Shown: positions 35,544 through 44,352, counted from the first letter of the stretch. The stretch is 64,000 nt of DNA from Streptomyces venezuelae (GCF_008642375.1 NZ_CP029194.1:4092001-4156000), one strand, 5' to 3'. The notes: generated by a model not told the origin, from the sequence alone. A program made the numbers and translations.

Positions 35544-35936
35544 CTACACCCTCATCAGGGTCGACAGCTCCACAGGTGACGGCGCCACGCGCTCGGGCGG
35601 CTCCCGTCCCGGCGCGGTCCCCCGCCCGTCCGGCTCCCCGTGCCGGGCCGGGGACGGCGTGCGGTCGGCGGCCAGGGCGGGCAGCAGCTCCGCGAAGCCG
35701 CCGGGGCGCGGCGGTACGACGGGGCCCGAGGCCCCGGCGTCGGCGGCGTGACCCGGATCGCAGCCCGGCACGACGGCGCCCAGGACGGGGGCAGCGCTCA
35801 GGGCCGGAGCCGTACTCAGGGCCGGGGACGCGCTCGTCGCGGAGGAAGCGCTCGCCGCCGTCCCGCACACCAGCAGGCCCAGCACCAGCCCCGCCAGCGC
35901 GGCGAAGGCCGCCAGGGCGCGGGTGGTGCGGAACAT
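35544..35936 (-). CDS. small secreted Pro/Ala-rich protein of unknown function
   Basis: 130 aa, not recognised. Signal peptide (residues 1-30, ending ASA) and a Ser/Ala/Pro-rich mature part with a lone Cys in VVPGCDPGHAAD. The ATG at 35936 has GAGAGG 6 bp upstream. It lies 67 bp before the DsbA-like gene on the same strand and may be the first gene of that operon and a substrate of it. It is divergent from hrpA. Confidence 0.6.
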   Translation of the reverse strand: MFRTTRALAAFAALAGLVLGLLVCGTAASASSATSASPALSTAPALSAAPVLGAVVPGCDPGHAADAGASGPVVPPRPGGFAELLPALAADRTPSPARHGEPDGRGTAPGREPPERVAPSPVELSTLMRV

Positions 35937-36039
35937 GCGATACCTCTCGGGTCCGGTCGACGTGCCCGAAATAGTACGCACCCCCCACCCGGAAATCGGT
36001 TCGCCGCTTCTCGGCCGCAGGTGCGATCCTGGGATCCGT

Positions 36040-39000
36040 ATGTCTACTTCCTTCGCCGCCCTCCAGTCCGTCCTGGCCGAGGTCTCGCTGCGGGACTCCC
36101 ACCGGCTCGGCCGTCGTCTCGAAGGCGCCCGCCGCATCCGTAAGCCCGAGGCCCGTGAGGCCGTCCTGGACGAGATCGCCGCCGAGGCGGCCAAGGCCAA
36201 GGAGCGCGTCGACGGGCGCGCCGCCCGCGTGCCCGCGATCACGTACCCCGAGCAGCTGCCCGTCTCGCAGAAGAAGGACGAGATCCTGGAGGCGATACGC
36301 GACCACCAGGTCGTGATCGTCGCCGGTGAGACGGGGTCGGGCAAGACGACCCAGATCCCGAAGATCTGCATGGAGCTCGGCCGGGGCGTCCGGGGCATGA
36401 TCGGGCACACGCAGCCCCGCCGGATCGCCGCCCGCACGGTCGCCGAGCGCGTGGCCGAGGAGCTGCGGACCCCGCTGGGCGAGGCCGTCGGCTGGAAGGT
36501 CCGCTTCACCGACCAGGTGAACCCGGACGCGACCTTCGTGAAGCTGATGACGGACGGCATCCTGCTCGCCGAGATCCAGACGGACCGCGAGCTGCGCGCC
36601 TACGACACGATCATCATCGACGAGGCCCACGAGCGGTCCCTCAACATCGACTTCCTGCTCGGCTATCTGGCCCAGCTGCTGCCGAAGCGCCCCGACCTCA
36701 AGGTCGTGATCACCTCCGCGACGATCGACCCGGAGCGCTTCTCCCGCCACTTCGGCGACGCCCCGATCGTCGAGGTCAGCGGCCGTACGTATCCGGTCGA
36801 GGTCCGCTACCGGCCGCTCCTGGAGGAGGACTCCGAGGAGTCCGACCGGGACCAGATCACCGCGATCTGCGACGCCGTCGACGAGCTGCAGAAGGAAGGA
36901 CCGGGCGACGTCCTGGTCTTCCTCTCCGGCGAGCGCGAGATCCGCGACACGGCGGACGCGCTGCTCAAGAAGAAGCTCTTCAACACCGAGATCCTCCCGC
37001 TCTACGCCCGCCTGTCGCACGCCGAGCAGCACCGCGTCTTCCAGGCCCACTCCGGCCGCCGGATCGTGCTCGCGACGAACGTCGCCGAGACCTCCCTGAC
37101 CGTCCCCGGCATCAAGTACGTGATCGATCCGGGCACCGCCCGCATCTCCCGCTACTCGCACCGCACCAAGGTCCAGCGCCTGCCGATCGAGGCGGTCAGC
37201 CAGGCCAGCGCCAACCAGCGCAAGGGCCGCTGCGGCCGTACGTCCGACGGCATCTGCATCCGGCTGTACTCGGAGGACGACTTCCTGACCCGTCCGGAGT
37301 TCACGGACGCCGAGATCCTCCGTACGAACCTGGCCTCCGTCATCCTCCAGATGACCGCCGCCGGCCTCGGCGACATCGAGAAGTTCCCCTTCATCGACCC
37401 GCCGGACCACCGCAACATCCGGGACGGCGTGCAGCTCCTCCAGGAGCTCGGGGCGATCGACCCGAACGAGAAGGACCCGAAGAAGCGGCTCACGCAGCAG
37501 GGCCGGAAGCTGTCGCAGCTGCCCGTGGACCCCCGGCTCGCCCGGATGGTGCTGGAGGCCGACAAGAACGGCTGCGTCCGCGAGGTCATGGTGATCGCGG
37601 CGGCGCTCTCCATCCAGGACCCGCGCGAGCGGCCGTCCGAGAAGCAGGCGCAGGCCGACCAGCAGCACGCCCGCTTCAAGGACGAGACGAGCGACTTCCT
37701 CGCCTTCCTCAACCTCTGGCGGTACGTCCGCGAGCAGCAGAAGGAGCGCGGTTCCAGCTCCTTCCGCCGGATGTGCAAGCAGGAGTACCTGAACTTCCTG
37801 CGCATCCGCGAGTGGCAGGACATCTACGCGCAGCTGCGGACGGTCGCCAAGCAGATGGGCATCCATCTGAACGAGGAGGACGCGCCGGAGCAGTCCGTGC
37901 ACGTCTCGCTCCTCTCCGGCCTGCTCTCCCACGTCGGTCTGAAGGACGTGAAGGAGTCCAAGGACGGGGCGAAGGACGGCTCCCGCCGCGAGGGCGGCCG
38001 GGGCGAGTACCTGGGCGCGCGGAACGCCAAGTTCGCGATCTTCCCCGGTTCCGCGCTCTTCAAGAAGCCCCCGCGGTTCGTCATGTCGGCCGAGCTGGTC
38101 GAGACCTCGCGGCTCTGGGCCCGGGTCAACGCCCGGATCGAGCCCGAGTGGATCGAGCCGCTCGCCCAGCACCTGGTGAAGAAGACGTACAGCGAGCCGC
38201 ACTGGGAGAAGGACCAGGCGGCCGTGATGGCCTTCGAGAAGGTGACGCTGTACGGCGTGCCGATCGTCGCCGACCGCAAGGTGAACTACGGCCGGATCGA
38301 CCCGGAGGTCTCCCGCGACCTGTTCATCCGGAACGCCCTGGTCGAGGGCGATTGGCGTACCCACCACAAGTTCTTCGCCGACAACCGCAAGCTGCTCACC
38401 GAGGTCGAGGAGCTGGAGCACCGGGCCCGCCGCCGGGACATCCTCGTCGACGACGAGACGCTCTTCGACTTCTACGACAAGCGCGTCCCCGAACACGTCG
38501 TGTCCGGAGCCCACTTCGACTCCTGGTGGAAGCACAAGCGTCACGAGGAGCCGGAGTTCCTCGACTTCGAGCGCGAGATGCTCATCAACGAGAAGGCGGG
38601 GGCGGTCACCAAGGACGACTACCCGGACTCGTGGCGGCAGGGCCCGCTGAAGTTCCGGGTGACGTACCAGTTCGAGCCGGGCGCGGACGCGGACGGCGTG
38701 ACCGTCCACGTACCGCTCCAGGTGCTCAACCAGGTGACGGACGAGGGCTTCGAGTGGCAGATCCCCGGGCTGCGCGCGGAGGTCGTCACGGAGCTGATCC
38801 GCTCCCTGCCGAAGCCGATCCGCCGCCACTACGTGCCTGCGCCGAACTTCGCGACCCGCTTCCTCGACGCCGTCGTGCCCGTGCAGGAGCCGCTGGCGGG
38901 CGCGCTCGCCCGTGAGCTCCAGCGGATGGTCGGCGTCCCGGTCACGGCCGAGGACTTCGACTGGGCGAAGGTCCCCGAGCACCTCAAGGTGACCTTCCGG

Positions 39001-40014
39001 ATCGTCGACGAGCGGCGCCGCAAGCTGGCCGAGGACAAGGACCTGGAGACGCTGCGGCTCCAGTTGCGCCCCAAGGCCCGCAAGGCCCTCTCGCAGGCCG
39101 CCGCGGCGGCCACGGGCGGCCGGGACGGCTCCGGGCCCTCCCTGGAGCGCACGGGCCTCAAGGACTGGACGATCGGGGCCCTCACGAAGGTCTTCGAGAC
39201 CAAGCGGGGAGGCCAGCCGGTCAAGGCGTACCCGGCGCTCGTGGACGAGGGCGAGAGCGTGGCCGTGCGGCTCTTCGACACGGAGGCCGAGCAGGCGCAG
39301 GCGATGTGGCGGGGCACCCGGAAGCTGATCATGCTGAACATCCCGGTGAACCCGGCGAAGTTCGCCTCGGACAAGCTGACCAACCAGCAGAAGCTGGCCC
39401 TGTCGTCGAACCCGCACGGCTCGATACAGGCCCTCTTCGACGACTGCGCCACCGCCGCGGCCGACAAGCTGATCGCCGACCACGGCGGCCCGGCCTGGGA
39501 CGAGGAGTCCTTCCGGAAGCTGTACGACAAGGTCCGCGCGGACCTCGTGGACACGACGGTCCGGACAGTGGGTCAGGTCCAGCAGATCCTGGCGGCCTGG
39601 CAGGCCTGCCAGCGCCGGCTGAAGTCCACGAACAGCCTGGCCCTGATCAACAACCTCACGGACGTGCGCGAGCAGCTGGCCTGGCTGGTGCCGGCGGGCT
39701 TCGTCACCCGTACGGGGCTGAAGCGGCTGCCGGACCTGATGCGCTATCTGGTGGCGGTGGACCGGCGGCTCCAGCAGATGGCGACCGGCGTCCAGCGGGA
39801 CACCACCCGTATGGAGAAGGTCCACGAGATGCTCGACGAGTACGCGTGGCTGCTCGAACAGCTCCCGAAGGGCCGCCCGGTGCCGACCGAGGTGACCGAC
39901 ATCCGCTGGATGATCGAGGAGCTGCGGGTGAGCTACTTCGCGCACGCGCTGGGCACGGCGTACCCCGTCTCGGACAAGCGGATCGTGAAGGCGATCGACG
40001 CGGCCGCCCCGTAG
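36040..40014 (+). CDS. hrpA: DEAH-box ATP-dependent RNA helicase HrpA
   Basis: 1324 aa, full-length for the family. Walker A GETGSGKTTQIPK (about residue 97), DEAHERS (about 194), SAT, and the motif VI region QRKGRCGR (about 400) are intact. Ratchet/OB-fold domains and the long HrpA-specific C-terminus follow (from about residue 650). It acts in the cytoplasm on structured RNA or stalled ribosomes. The ATG at 36040 is preferred over the in-frame start at 35923 because of family alignment; the upstream part has non-coding composition. No strong ribosome site. Confidence 0.95.
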   Translation: MSTSFAALQSVLAEVSLRDSHRLGRRLEGARRIRKPEAREAVLDEIAAEAAKAKERVDGRAARVPAITYPEQLPVSQKKDEILEAIRDHQVVIVAGETGSGKTTQIPKICMELGRGVRGMIGHTQPRRIAARTVAERVAEELRTPLGEAVGWKVRFTDQVNPDATFVKLMTDGILLAEIQTDRELRAYDTIIIDEAHERSLNIDFLLGYLAQLLPKRPDLKVVITSATIDPERFSRHFGDAPIVEVSGRTYPVEVRYRPLLEEDSEESDRDQITAICDAVDELQKEGPGDVLVFLSGEREIRDTADALLKKKLFNTEILPLYARLSHAEQHRVFQAHSGRRIVLATNVAETSLTVPGIKYVIDPGTARISRYSHRTKVQRLPIEAVSQASANQRKGRCGRTSDGICIRLYSEDDFLTRPEFTDAEILRTNLASVILQMTAAGLGDIEKFPFIDPPDHRNIRDGVQLLQELGAIDPNEKDPKKRLTQQGRKLSQLPVDPRLARMVLEADKNGCVREVMVIAAALSIQDPRERPSEKQAQADQQHARFKDETSDFLAFLNLWRYVREQQKERGSSSFRRMCKQEYLNFLRIREWQDIYAQLRTVAKQMGIHLNEEDAPEQSVHVSLLSGLLSHVGLKDVKESKDGAKDGSRREGGRGEYLGARNAKFAIFPGSALFKKPPRFVMSAELVETSRLWARVNARIEPEWIEPLAQHLVKKTYSEPHWEKDQAAVMAFEKVTLYGVPIVADRKVNYGRIDPEVSRDLFIRNALVEGDWRTHHKFFADNRKLLTEVEELEHRARRRDILVDDETLFDFYDKRVPEHVVSGAHFDSWWKHKRHEEPEFLDFEREMLINEKAGAVTKDDYPDSWRQGPLKFRVTYQFEPGADADGVTVHVPLQVLNQVTDEGFEWQIPGLRAEVVTELIRSLPKPIRRHYVPAPNFATRFLDAVVPVQEPLAGALARELQRMVGVPVTAEDFDWAKVPEHLKVTFRIVDERRRKLAEDKDLETLRLQLRPKARKALSQAAAAATGGRDGSGPSLERTGLKDWTIGALTKVFETKRGGQPVKAYPALVDEGESVAVRLFDTEAEQAQAMWRGTRKLIMLNIPVNPAKFASDKLTNQQKLALSSNPHGSIQALFDDCATAAADKLIADHGGPAWDEESFRKLYDKVRADLVDTTVRTVGQVQQILAAWQACQRRLKSTNSLALINNLTDVREQLAWLVPAGFVTRTGLKRLPDLMRYLVAVDRRLQQMATGVQRDTTRMEKVHEMLDEYAWLLEQLPKGRPVPTEVTDIRWMIEELRVSYFAHALGTAYPVSDKRIVKAIDAAAP

Positions 40015-40093
40015 AGACGGCCTTGCCGGGCGGCCGCCGCCGGTGAGTTCGACCGCACCCCCTGACCTGCTGTACAGTCTGTCTCGCAGCCAA

Positions 40094-40167
40094 GGTCCTG
40101 TGGAGCAGTTGGTTAGCTCGCCACCCTGTCAAGGTGGAGGTCGCGGGTTCAAGTCCCGTCAGGATCG
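40094..40167 (+). tRNA. tRNA-Asp (GTC), copy 2
   Basis: 74 nt, identical to 33623-33696. A TACAGT hexamer (40073-40078) about 15 bp upstream is a possible -10 box of its own promoter. A terminator hairpin follows 5 bp downstream. Confidence 0.96.
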
Positions 40168-40172
40168 CTTTA

Positions 40173-40206
40173 CCGAAGGCCCGCATCGTGAGATGCGGGC
40201 CTTCGG
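40173..40206 (+). terminator. terminator of tRNA-Asp copy 2
   Basis: 15-bp perfect arms with a GTGA loop directly after the tRNA. Confidence 0.85.
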
Positions 40207-40290
40207 CGTGTTCTCGTGTATTGACGGCGCGGGGCGCCCGCCGGTACCCCGGACTCAGGGAGTCGGGTCCCCCACCGGAGGTGGTCGCGC

Positions 40291-40482
40291 ATGGCTGCGG
40301 CGTCAGCGGCACGGCACGACACGCACGCGCTGCTGCGTGCCCATCTGGCGGCCGCTTCCCGGTACGGACACGTCACACGCCACTGCGTGGTCTGCCATCG
40401 CCTCCTGCGGCTCGTCATGGAGCTTCCCGATGCCGAGGAGCCCGTGGGACCCGAGGAGGACGAAAGTCCCACCGACCCATGA
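40291..40482 (+). CDS. DUF6274-like small protein
   Basis: 63 aa. Contains the pattern HALLRAHLAAASRYGHVTRH followed by CVVCHRLLRLVMEL, with a Cys-x-x-Cys-His motif that could bind zinc or haem. Ends in an acidic tail. GGAGG lies 9 bp upstream of the ATG. This small family is found next to bldC in streptomycetes from memory; its function is unknown. The motif suggests a small metal-binding protein, which is inference. Confidence 0.8.
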   Translation: MAAASAARHDTHALLRAHLAAASRYGHVTRHCVVCHRLLRLVMELPDAEEPVGPEEDESPTDP

Positions 40483-40812
40483 CCAACGGCGGGTTGGAAG
40501 CGTTCCCGCAAGTGGCAGGCTGGTGATTGGCAAGACTTCGCCGGTGTGACGGGAGTCACCGAAAGAGTTTCTGGAACCCCTGCACTTACACCTCTCCTAC
40601 ACCGGCCCGATTTAATATGTGCAATTGCACCACCGCTCACGGAGTGGCGCCGGGCACAAAAAAGATCGCGCCAGACCCGGCGGAGTCCAGCGCGATCGTT
40701 GACGAAGGCCTGTTGGGGCAGGAATCCGTCGGCAGTACTAGGGGTGGGCGACCGGATTGGGGGATCCGGACAGGCCCGGTGTTACGGGGTGCTGCGGGGT
40801 GTTGAGCGAGCC
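40483..40812. other. intergenic region between DUF6274-like gene and bldC
   Basis: 330 bp with no gene. The first 130 bp have no clear feature except an AT-rich patch (TTTAATAT near 40611) and a perfect 12-bp palindrome GTGCAATTGCAC at 40619-40630. The bldC terminator is at 40658-40697, and 40700-40812 is the bldC 3' untranslated stretch. Confidence 0.6.
40658..40697 (-). terminator. intrinsic terminator of bldC with U-tract
   Basis: On the minus strand an 8-bp GATCGCGC/GCGCGATC stem, extended inward by wobble pairs, is followed directly by TTTTTT. A true U-tract is rare in Streptomyces. It is about 115 nt past the bldC stop. Confidence 0.85.
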
Positions 40813-41019
40813 TCAGGCCTCGCTGCGCTGCTGCGGAATACCCGCGAGCAGTGCGCGAACCTCGGCCTCGCGGTAACGGCGGTGCCCACCCAGGGTGCGG
40901 ATGGACGTGAGCTTGCCCGCCTTCGCCCAACGGGTAACCGTCTTCGGGTCCACACGGAACATCGTGGCAACCTCGGCGGGGGTCAGCAGCGGCTCGGCAT
41001 CAGGGGTGCGAGCGGTCAT
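40813..41019 (-). CDS. bldC: BldC, MerR-like developmental DNA-binding protein
   Basis: 68 aa. A single MerR-type winged helix: LTPAEVATMFRVDPKTVTRW then KLTSIRTLGGHRRYREAEVR. Unlike classical MerR proteins it has no effector domain, and it binds DNA as head-to-tail oligomers on direct repeats (family knowledge). It controls entry into development in Streptomyces. The ATG at 41019 has GAGGAGG 6 bp upstream. A hairpin at 41037-41057 sits right before this site, and a TATAAC -10-like element lies at 41119-41124. Confidence 0.97.
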   Translation of the reverse strand: MTARTPDAEPLLTPAEVATMFRVDPKTVTRWAKAGKLTSIRTLGGHRRYREAEVRALLAGIPQQRSEA

Positions 41020-41036
41020 GAGCGGCCTCCTCGGGA

Positions 41037-41057
41037 GAACCGAACCAATCTCGGTTC
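41037..41057 (-). promoter_or_regulatory. hairpin in the bldC 5' leader next to the ribosome site
   Basis: GAACCGA-N7-TCGGTTC can fold 3-4 nt upstream of the GAGGAGG site. It may influence bldC translation or mark a DNA-binding site. Confidence 0.5.
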
Positions 41058-41259
41058 TTTCCTCTAAATTCTGCACCTTGACCCGCGTTGCCCGAAATGG
41101 CAGAAGCGGGTCGAGTCGGTTATAGGACGAACGGCTTGTCCTCGGCACTACAACTACACCATCCGTCCAGCCACGTCGGCCAAACCGATGGAATTGCCCT
41201 CGCAGGTGTTCATCAGCGGCGGAAGTCGATGGACCATGCCATAACGGACAGTCACGCGC

Positions 41260-41278
41260 CTGTGACGATCAGTCACAG
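41260..41278. promoter_or_regulatory. inverted repeat in bldC upstream region
   Basis: CTGTGAC-GATCA-GTCACAG: 7-bp perfect arms with 5-bp centre, about 140 bp upstream of the probable bldC -10. It resembles a Crp half-site pair but the spacing is one base too long for the consensus. Confidence 0.5.
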
Positions 41279-41606
41279 GGCGATCAGGAGTCCTCAGACC
41301 CCCCATAGAGTGCAATGCTGAGCGTTCCGCCCAAACTTGGACGGAAGGAACCCTCCCCGGACTCCTTGTCCTATTTTGGCACGAGGGTGGGTGATGGACG
41401 CAAGGGTGCGTTAAGTGCTGTCCGTCACGCTTGAGCCAAAGGCCCGGATCGGGACCAACGTCCTCGTCACCCACGTGCCGAAAGACCCCGGCGCGGAGAG
41501 CGCGCCGAGAGGCACCCGGAGCCGAGGGGTCCGGATGCTTGAAGATCATTTACCCCAGCCGGACATGTCTTGTCGATGGCGACCTGACGAAGATGCCCGA
41601 CTGATG

Positions 41607-42476
41607 TCAGTTCGCGCCCCGCAGGTCCCTGACGACCCGCCAGCGCTCCGCCAGCCGGCCGTACACCTCACTGGCCCGCTCGCCGTCCCCCGCCCGCAGC
41701 GCAGCGATCCCCTCCGCCATCTCCGCCGCCGACCGCTCCGCCGCCAGCCACTCCTCCGCGACCGCGTGCACAAGACCCCCGAAGTCCAGCTCCACGAGCG
41801 CCCGCGGATGAAACTCCTCCAGCCACCGGCCCACATCGACCAGGCCCTCCGTCATCGGGCCCTCCTCGATCGACTCCCGCAGGGCCCGCAGCGCCCGCGC
41901 CAGCCGCCGCCGCGCCTGCGCCATCGTCGTCCGGTAGCGCAGCACCGGCGGCCGGCCCTGCTCCGCGCCTCCCTCGACGGCGGGCACCCCCGGCTCGTAC
42001 AGCCGGTCCTCGTCGCCGAAGAGCGCGAACCAGCGCAGCGGCACCTGCCAGACCGCCGTGCGGATCCACGGCCGCGCGTCCGGGTTCCCGCTCAGCCACC
42101 GCTCGTAGTCGCCGGCGATCCGGGACCGCACGACCGGCGGCAGCATCGCGTCCAGCACCGGCCCCGGGTAGCCGTCGGCCACCAGCTCCTCGACGGCCAG
42201 CCAGCTCCGCAGCCGGGTCCGCCACGGGCAGATCACCACCACCCCGTCCAGATGTGCGACGAAGGCCTCACCGCTCTCCTGGACCGGCACGGCCACCGGG
42301 GGCGTCGCCAGCAGATCGGCGAGCGAGCGCCGCAGCTCCTCCTGCGCCCCCGGGGTGCGCGGCCGCCGCGCGTACCGCGCCCAGTGGCTCCGCTCCGGCT
42401 CCGGAAACGCGGCCAGCGGCTCGTACACCCGCAGATAGGACGCGTAAGGGACGAGGACCGAGGAGGCGACCGACAT
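41607..42476 (-). CDS. conserved hypothetical protein (bldC-vdh interval)
   Basis: 289 aa, not recognised as a named domain. It is Arg/Leu/Ala-rich and soluble, with Trp-rich central strands (WQVPLRWFALFGDEDR) and a helical C-terminus. The start MSVASSVLVPYASYLRVYEP is preferred; the frame is open further upstream but shadow-like there. It is divergent from vdh. A protein of unknown function sits at this position in S. coelicolor (SCO4090, from memory). Confidence 0.78.
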   Translation of the reverse strand: MSVASSVLVPYASYLRVYEPLAAFPEPERSHWARYARRPRTPGAQEELRRSLADLLATPPVAVPVQESGEAFVAHLDGVVVICPWRTRLRSWLAVEELVADGYPGPVLDAMLPPVVRSRIAGDYERWLSGNPDARPWIRTAVWQVPLRWFALFGDEDRLYEPGVPAVEGGAEQGRPPVLRYRTTMAQARRRLARALRALRESIEEGPMTEGLVDVGRWLEEFHPRALVELDFGGLVHAVAEEWLAAERSAAEMAEGIAALRAGDGERASEVYGRLAERWRVVRDLRGAN

Positions 42477-42654
42477 GCCGCGAATCCTTCCACGGAGGTA
42501 CCCCGGGAGGGGATGATCCCGGAGTACAGAGGGTGATCCTGAGCACTGCTGCCGATCTACGCACAGGTAGGACTTACTCTCTTGCCGAACTGGTCCTCCC
42601 CCACCCATAGGGAGGGCCGCCCCAACCGCCGCTTCGTACTTGGGAGTCACCACC

Positions 42655-43755
42655 GTGACCGATGTGACCGGCGTTCCTGTCGTTCCCGCAGACGTGCTGC
42701 ACACCCTGTTCCACTCGGAGCAGGGTGGCCACGAGCAAGTCGTGCTCTGCCAGGACCGCGCCACCGGCCTCAAGGCCGTCATCGCCATCCACTCCACCGC
42801 CCTGGGCCCGGCCCTCGGCGGAACCCGCTTCTACCCGTACGCCACCGAGGCCGAGGCGATCGCCGACGCGCTCAACCTCTCGCGCGGCATGTCGTACAAG
42901 AACGCCATGGCCGGCCTCGACCACGGCGGCGGCAAGGCCGTCATCATCGGGGACCCGGAGAAGATCAAGACGGACGAGCTGCTGCTCGCCTACGGGCGCA
43001 TGGTGGCGTCCCTCGGCGGCCGCTACGTCACGGCCTGCGACGTCGGCACCTACGTCGCCGACATGGACGTCGTCGCCCGCGAGAACCGGTGGACCACCGG
43101 CCGCTCCCCCGAGAACGGCGGCGCCGGCGACTCCTCGGTCCTCACCGCCTTCGGCGTCTTCCAGGGCATGCGCGCCTCCGCGCAGACCCTGTGGGGCGAC
43201 CCGACCCTGCGCGGCCGCAAGGTCGGCGTCGCGGGCGTCGGCAAGGTCGGCCACTACCTCGTCGAGCACCTCCTGGAGGACGGCGCCGAGGTCGTCATCA
43301 CCGACGTGCGCGAGGAGTCGGTCCGCCGGATCACCGACAAGCACCCGCAGGTCACCGTCGTCGCCGACACCGACGCGCTGATCCGCGTCGAGGGCCTGGA
43401 CGTCTACGCGCCGTGCGCGCTCGGCGGCGCCCTGAACGACGAGACCGTGCCCGTCCTCACCGCGAAGATCGTCTGCGGCGCGGCCAACAACCAGCTCGCG
43501 CACCCCGGTGTCGAGAAGGACCTGTCGGACCGCGGGATCCTCTACGCGCCCGACTACGTGGTCAACGCCGGTGGCGTGATCCAGGTCGCCGACGAGCTGC
43601 ACGGCTTCGACTTCGACCGCTGCAAGGCGAAGGCCACGAAGATCTTCGACACCACGCTGGCCATATTCGCACGTGCGAAGGCGGACGGGATTCCGCCGGC
43701 CGCCGCCGCCGACCGGATCGCCGAGCAGCGCATGGCGGAGGCCCGCCGGGGCTGA
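42655..43755 (+). CDS. vdh: valine (branched-chain amino acid) dehydrogenase
   Basis: 366 aa. Oxidatively deaminates valine, leucine and isoleucine to 2-oxo acids with NAD+, feeding branched acyl-CoA and polyketide precursors. Catalytic lysine in MSYKNAMAGLDHGGGKAVII, Asp in TACDVGTYVADMD, Rossmann fold GVAGVGKVGHYLVEHL. Strong match to Streptomyces Vdh. The GTG at 42655 has GGGAG 9 bp upstream; a TTG at 42640 is in frame but less likely. Confidence 0.95.
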   Translation: MTDVTGVPVVPADVLHTLFHSEQGGHEQVVLCQDRATGLKAVIAIHSTALGPALGGTRFYPYATEAEAIADALNLSRGMSYKNAMAGLDHGGGKAVIIGDPEKIKTDELLLAYGRMVASLGGRYVTACDVGTYVADMDVVARENRWTTGRSPENGGAGDSSVLTAFGVFQGMRASAQTLWGDPTLRGRKVGVAGVGKVGHYLVEHLLEDGAEVVITDVREESVRRITDKHPQVTVVADTDALIRVEGLDVYAPCALGGALNDETVPVLTAKIVCGAANNQLAHPGVEKDLSDRGILYAPDYVVNAGGVIQVADELHGFDFDRCKAKATKIFDTTLAIFARAKADGIPPAAAADRIAEQRMAEARRG

Positions 43756-44089
43756 TCACCCGCCCCGCCCGTGCGACCTGGTCGCACGCAGGTTCGACCC
43801 GTCGCGGGGGATACCGGGAGGCTCCGGAGGGACACCGGAGAGACATCCCTCACCCCCCTCGGCGGGTCGACCCTCAAGAAGAGGTTAAAATCGCGATTGA
43901 CCAGCGAGGAAAGGGCGCCTCGAAGGTTCTGTACCGAGGTATGTGATGCGCACGGCGTACCGTAGACCCGAGGAAACAGGTACCGTTGAAGCCCTACGGG
44001 CCGGTCTCTCTGTCGAGAGTCCGTTCCGAATCATGAACGCGTGTCAAGACTCTGGGGCCATCGAGCCCCGTCACCGAGGGGGTCGAGCC
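43756..44089. other. leader region of the DUF3073-type gene
   Basis: 334 bp without a gene. AT-rich patches (GAGGTTAAAATCG at about 43881, and GATTGACC with TTGACC at 43897) suggest a promoter here, but no -10 at good spacing was found. Short open frames across it have no ribosome site or family match. Confidence 0.5.
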
Positions 44090-44338
44090 ATGGGGCGCGG
44101 CCGGGCAAAGGCCAAGCAGACCAAGGTCGCCCGCCAGCTGAAGTACAGCAGCGGCGGGACTGACCTGTCGCGTCTGGCCAATGAGCTGGGCGCTTCGACT
44201 TCGAACCAGCCGCCGAATGGCGAGCCGTTCGAGGACGACGACGAGGAAGACGACCCGTACGCGCAGTACGCGGATCTCTACAACGACGACGAGGACGAGG
44301 ACGACGAGTCCGGTCCGTCGTCCCCGCGTCGCGCTTGA
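44090..44338 (+). CDS. DUF3073-family small acidic protein
   Basis: 82 aa. Basic N-terminus MGRGRAKAKQTKVARQLKY and a very acidic C-terminus (runs of Asp/Glu, FEDDDEEDDPYAQY). The family is widespread in actinobacteria and its function is unknown; the polar ends suggest binding to RNA or protein. The ATG at 44090 has GAGGGGG 8 bp upstream. It is followed by a hairpin. Confidence 0.9.
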   Translation: MGRGRAKAKQTKVARQLKYSSGGTDLSRLANELGASTSNQPPNGEPFEDDDEEDDPYAQYADLYNDDEDEDDESGPSSPRRA

Positions 44339-44352
44339 CCTTCTGAATCACC

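Larger units (their letters stand above)
41020..41606. other. long bldC upstream region
   Basis: 587 bp without a credible gene and less G+C-rich than its surroundings. It holds the bldC leader hairpin, a TATAAC -10-like box (41119-41124, minus), and the inverted repeat CTGTGAC-N5-GTCACAG at 41260-41278. A 131-residue minus-strand frame (41154-41549) has His/Arg-rich composition and was not accepted. The length suggests complex transcriptional control of bldC. Confidence 0.65.

Noticed and set aside
35452..39945. Minus-strand open frame of nearly 1500 codons opposite hrpA
   Set aside because: Shadow of hrpA; no domain, low-complexity Arg/Val/Leu/Asp content.
41260..41278. Crp-binding site
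   Set aside because: GTGAC arms are separated by 5 bp, one more than the Streptomyces Crp consensus GTG-N6-GNCAC allows.
41154..41549. 131-codon minus-strand frame upstream of bldC
   Set aside because: His/Arg/Pro-rich, no ribosome site, third-position G+C not raised.
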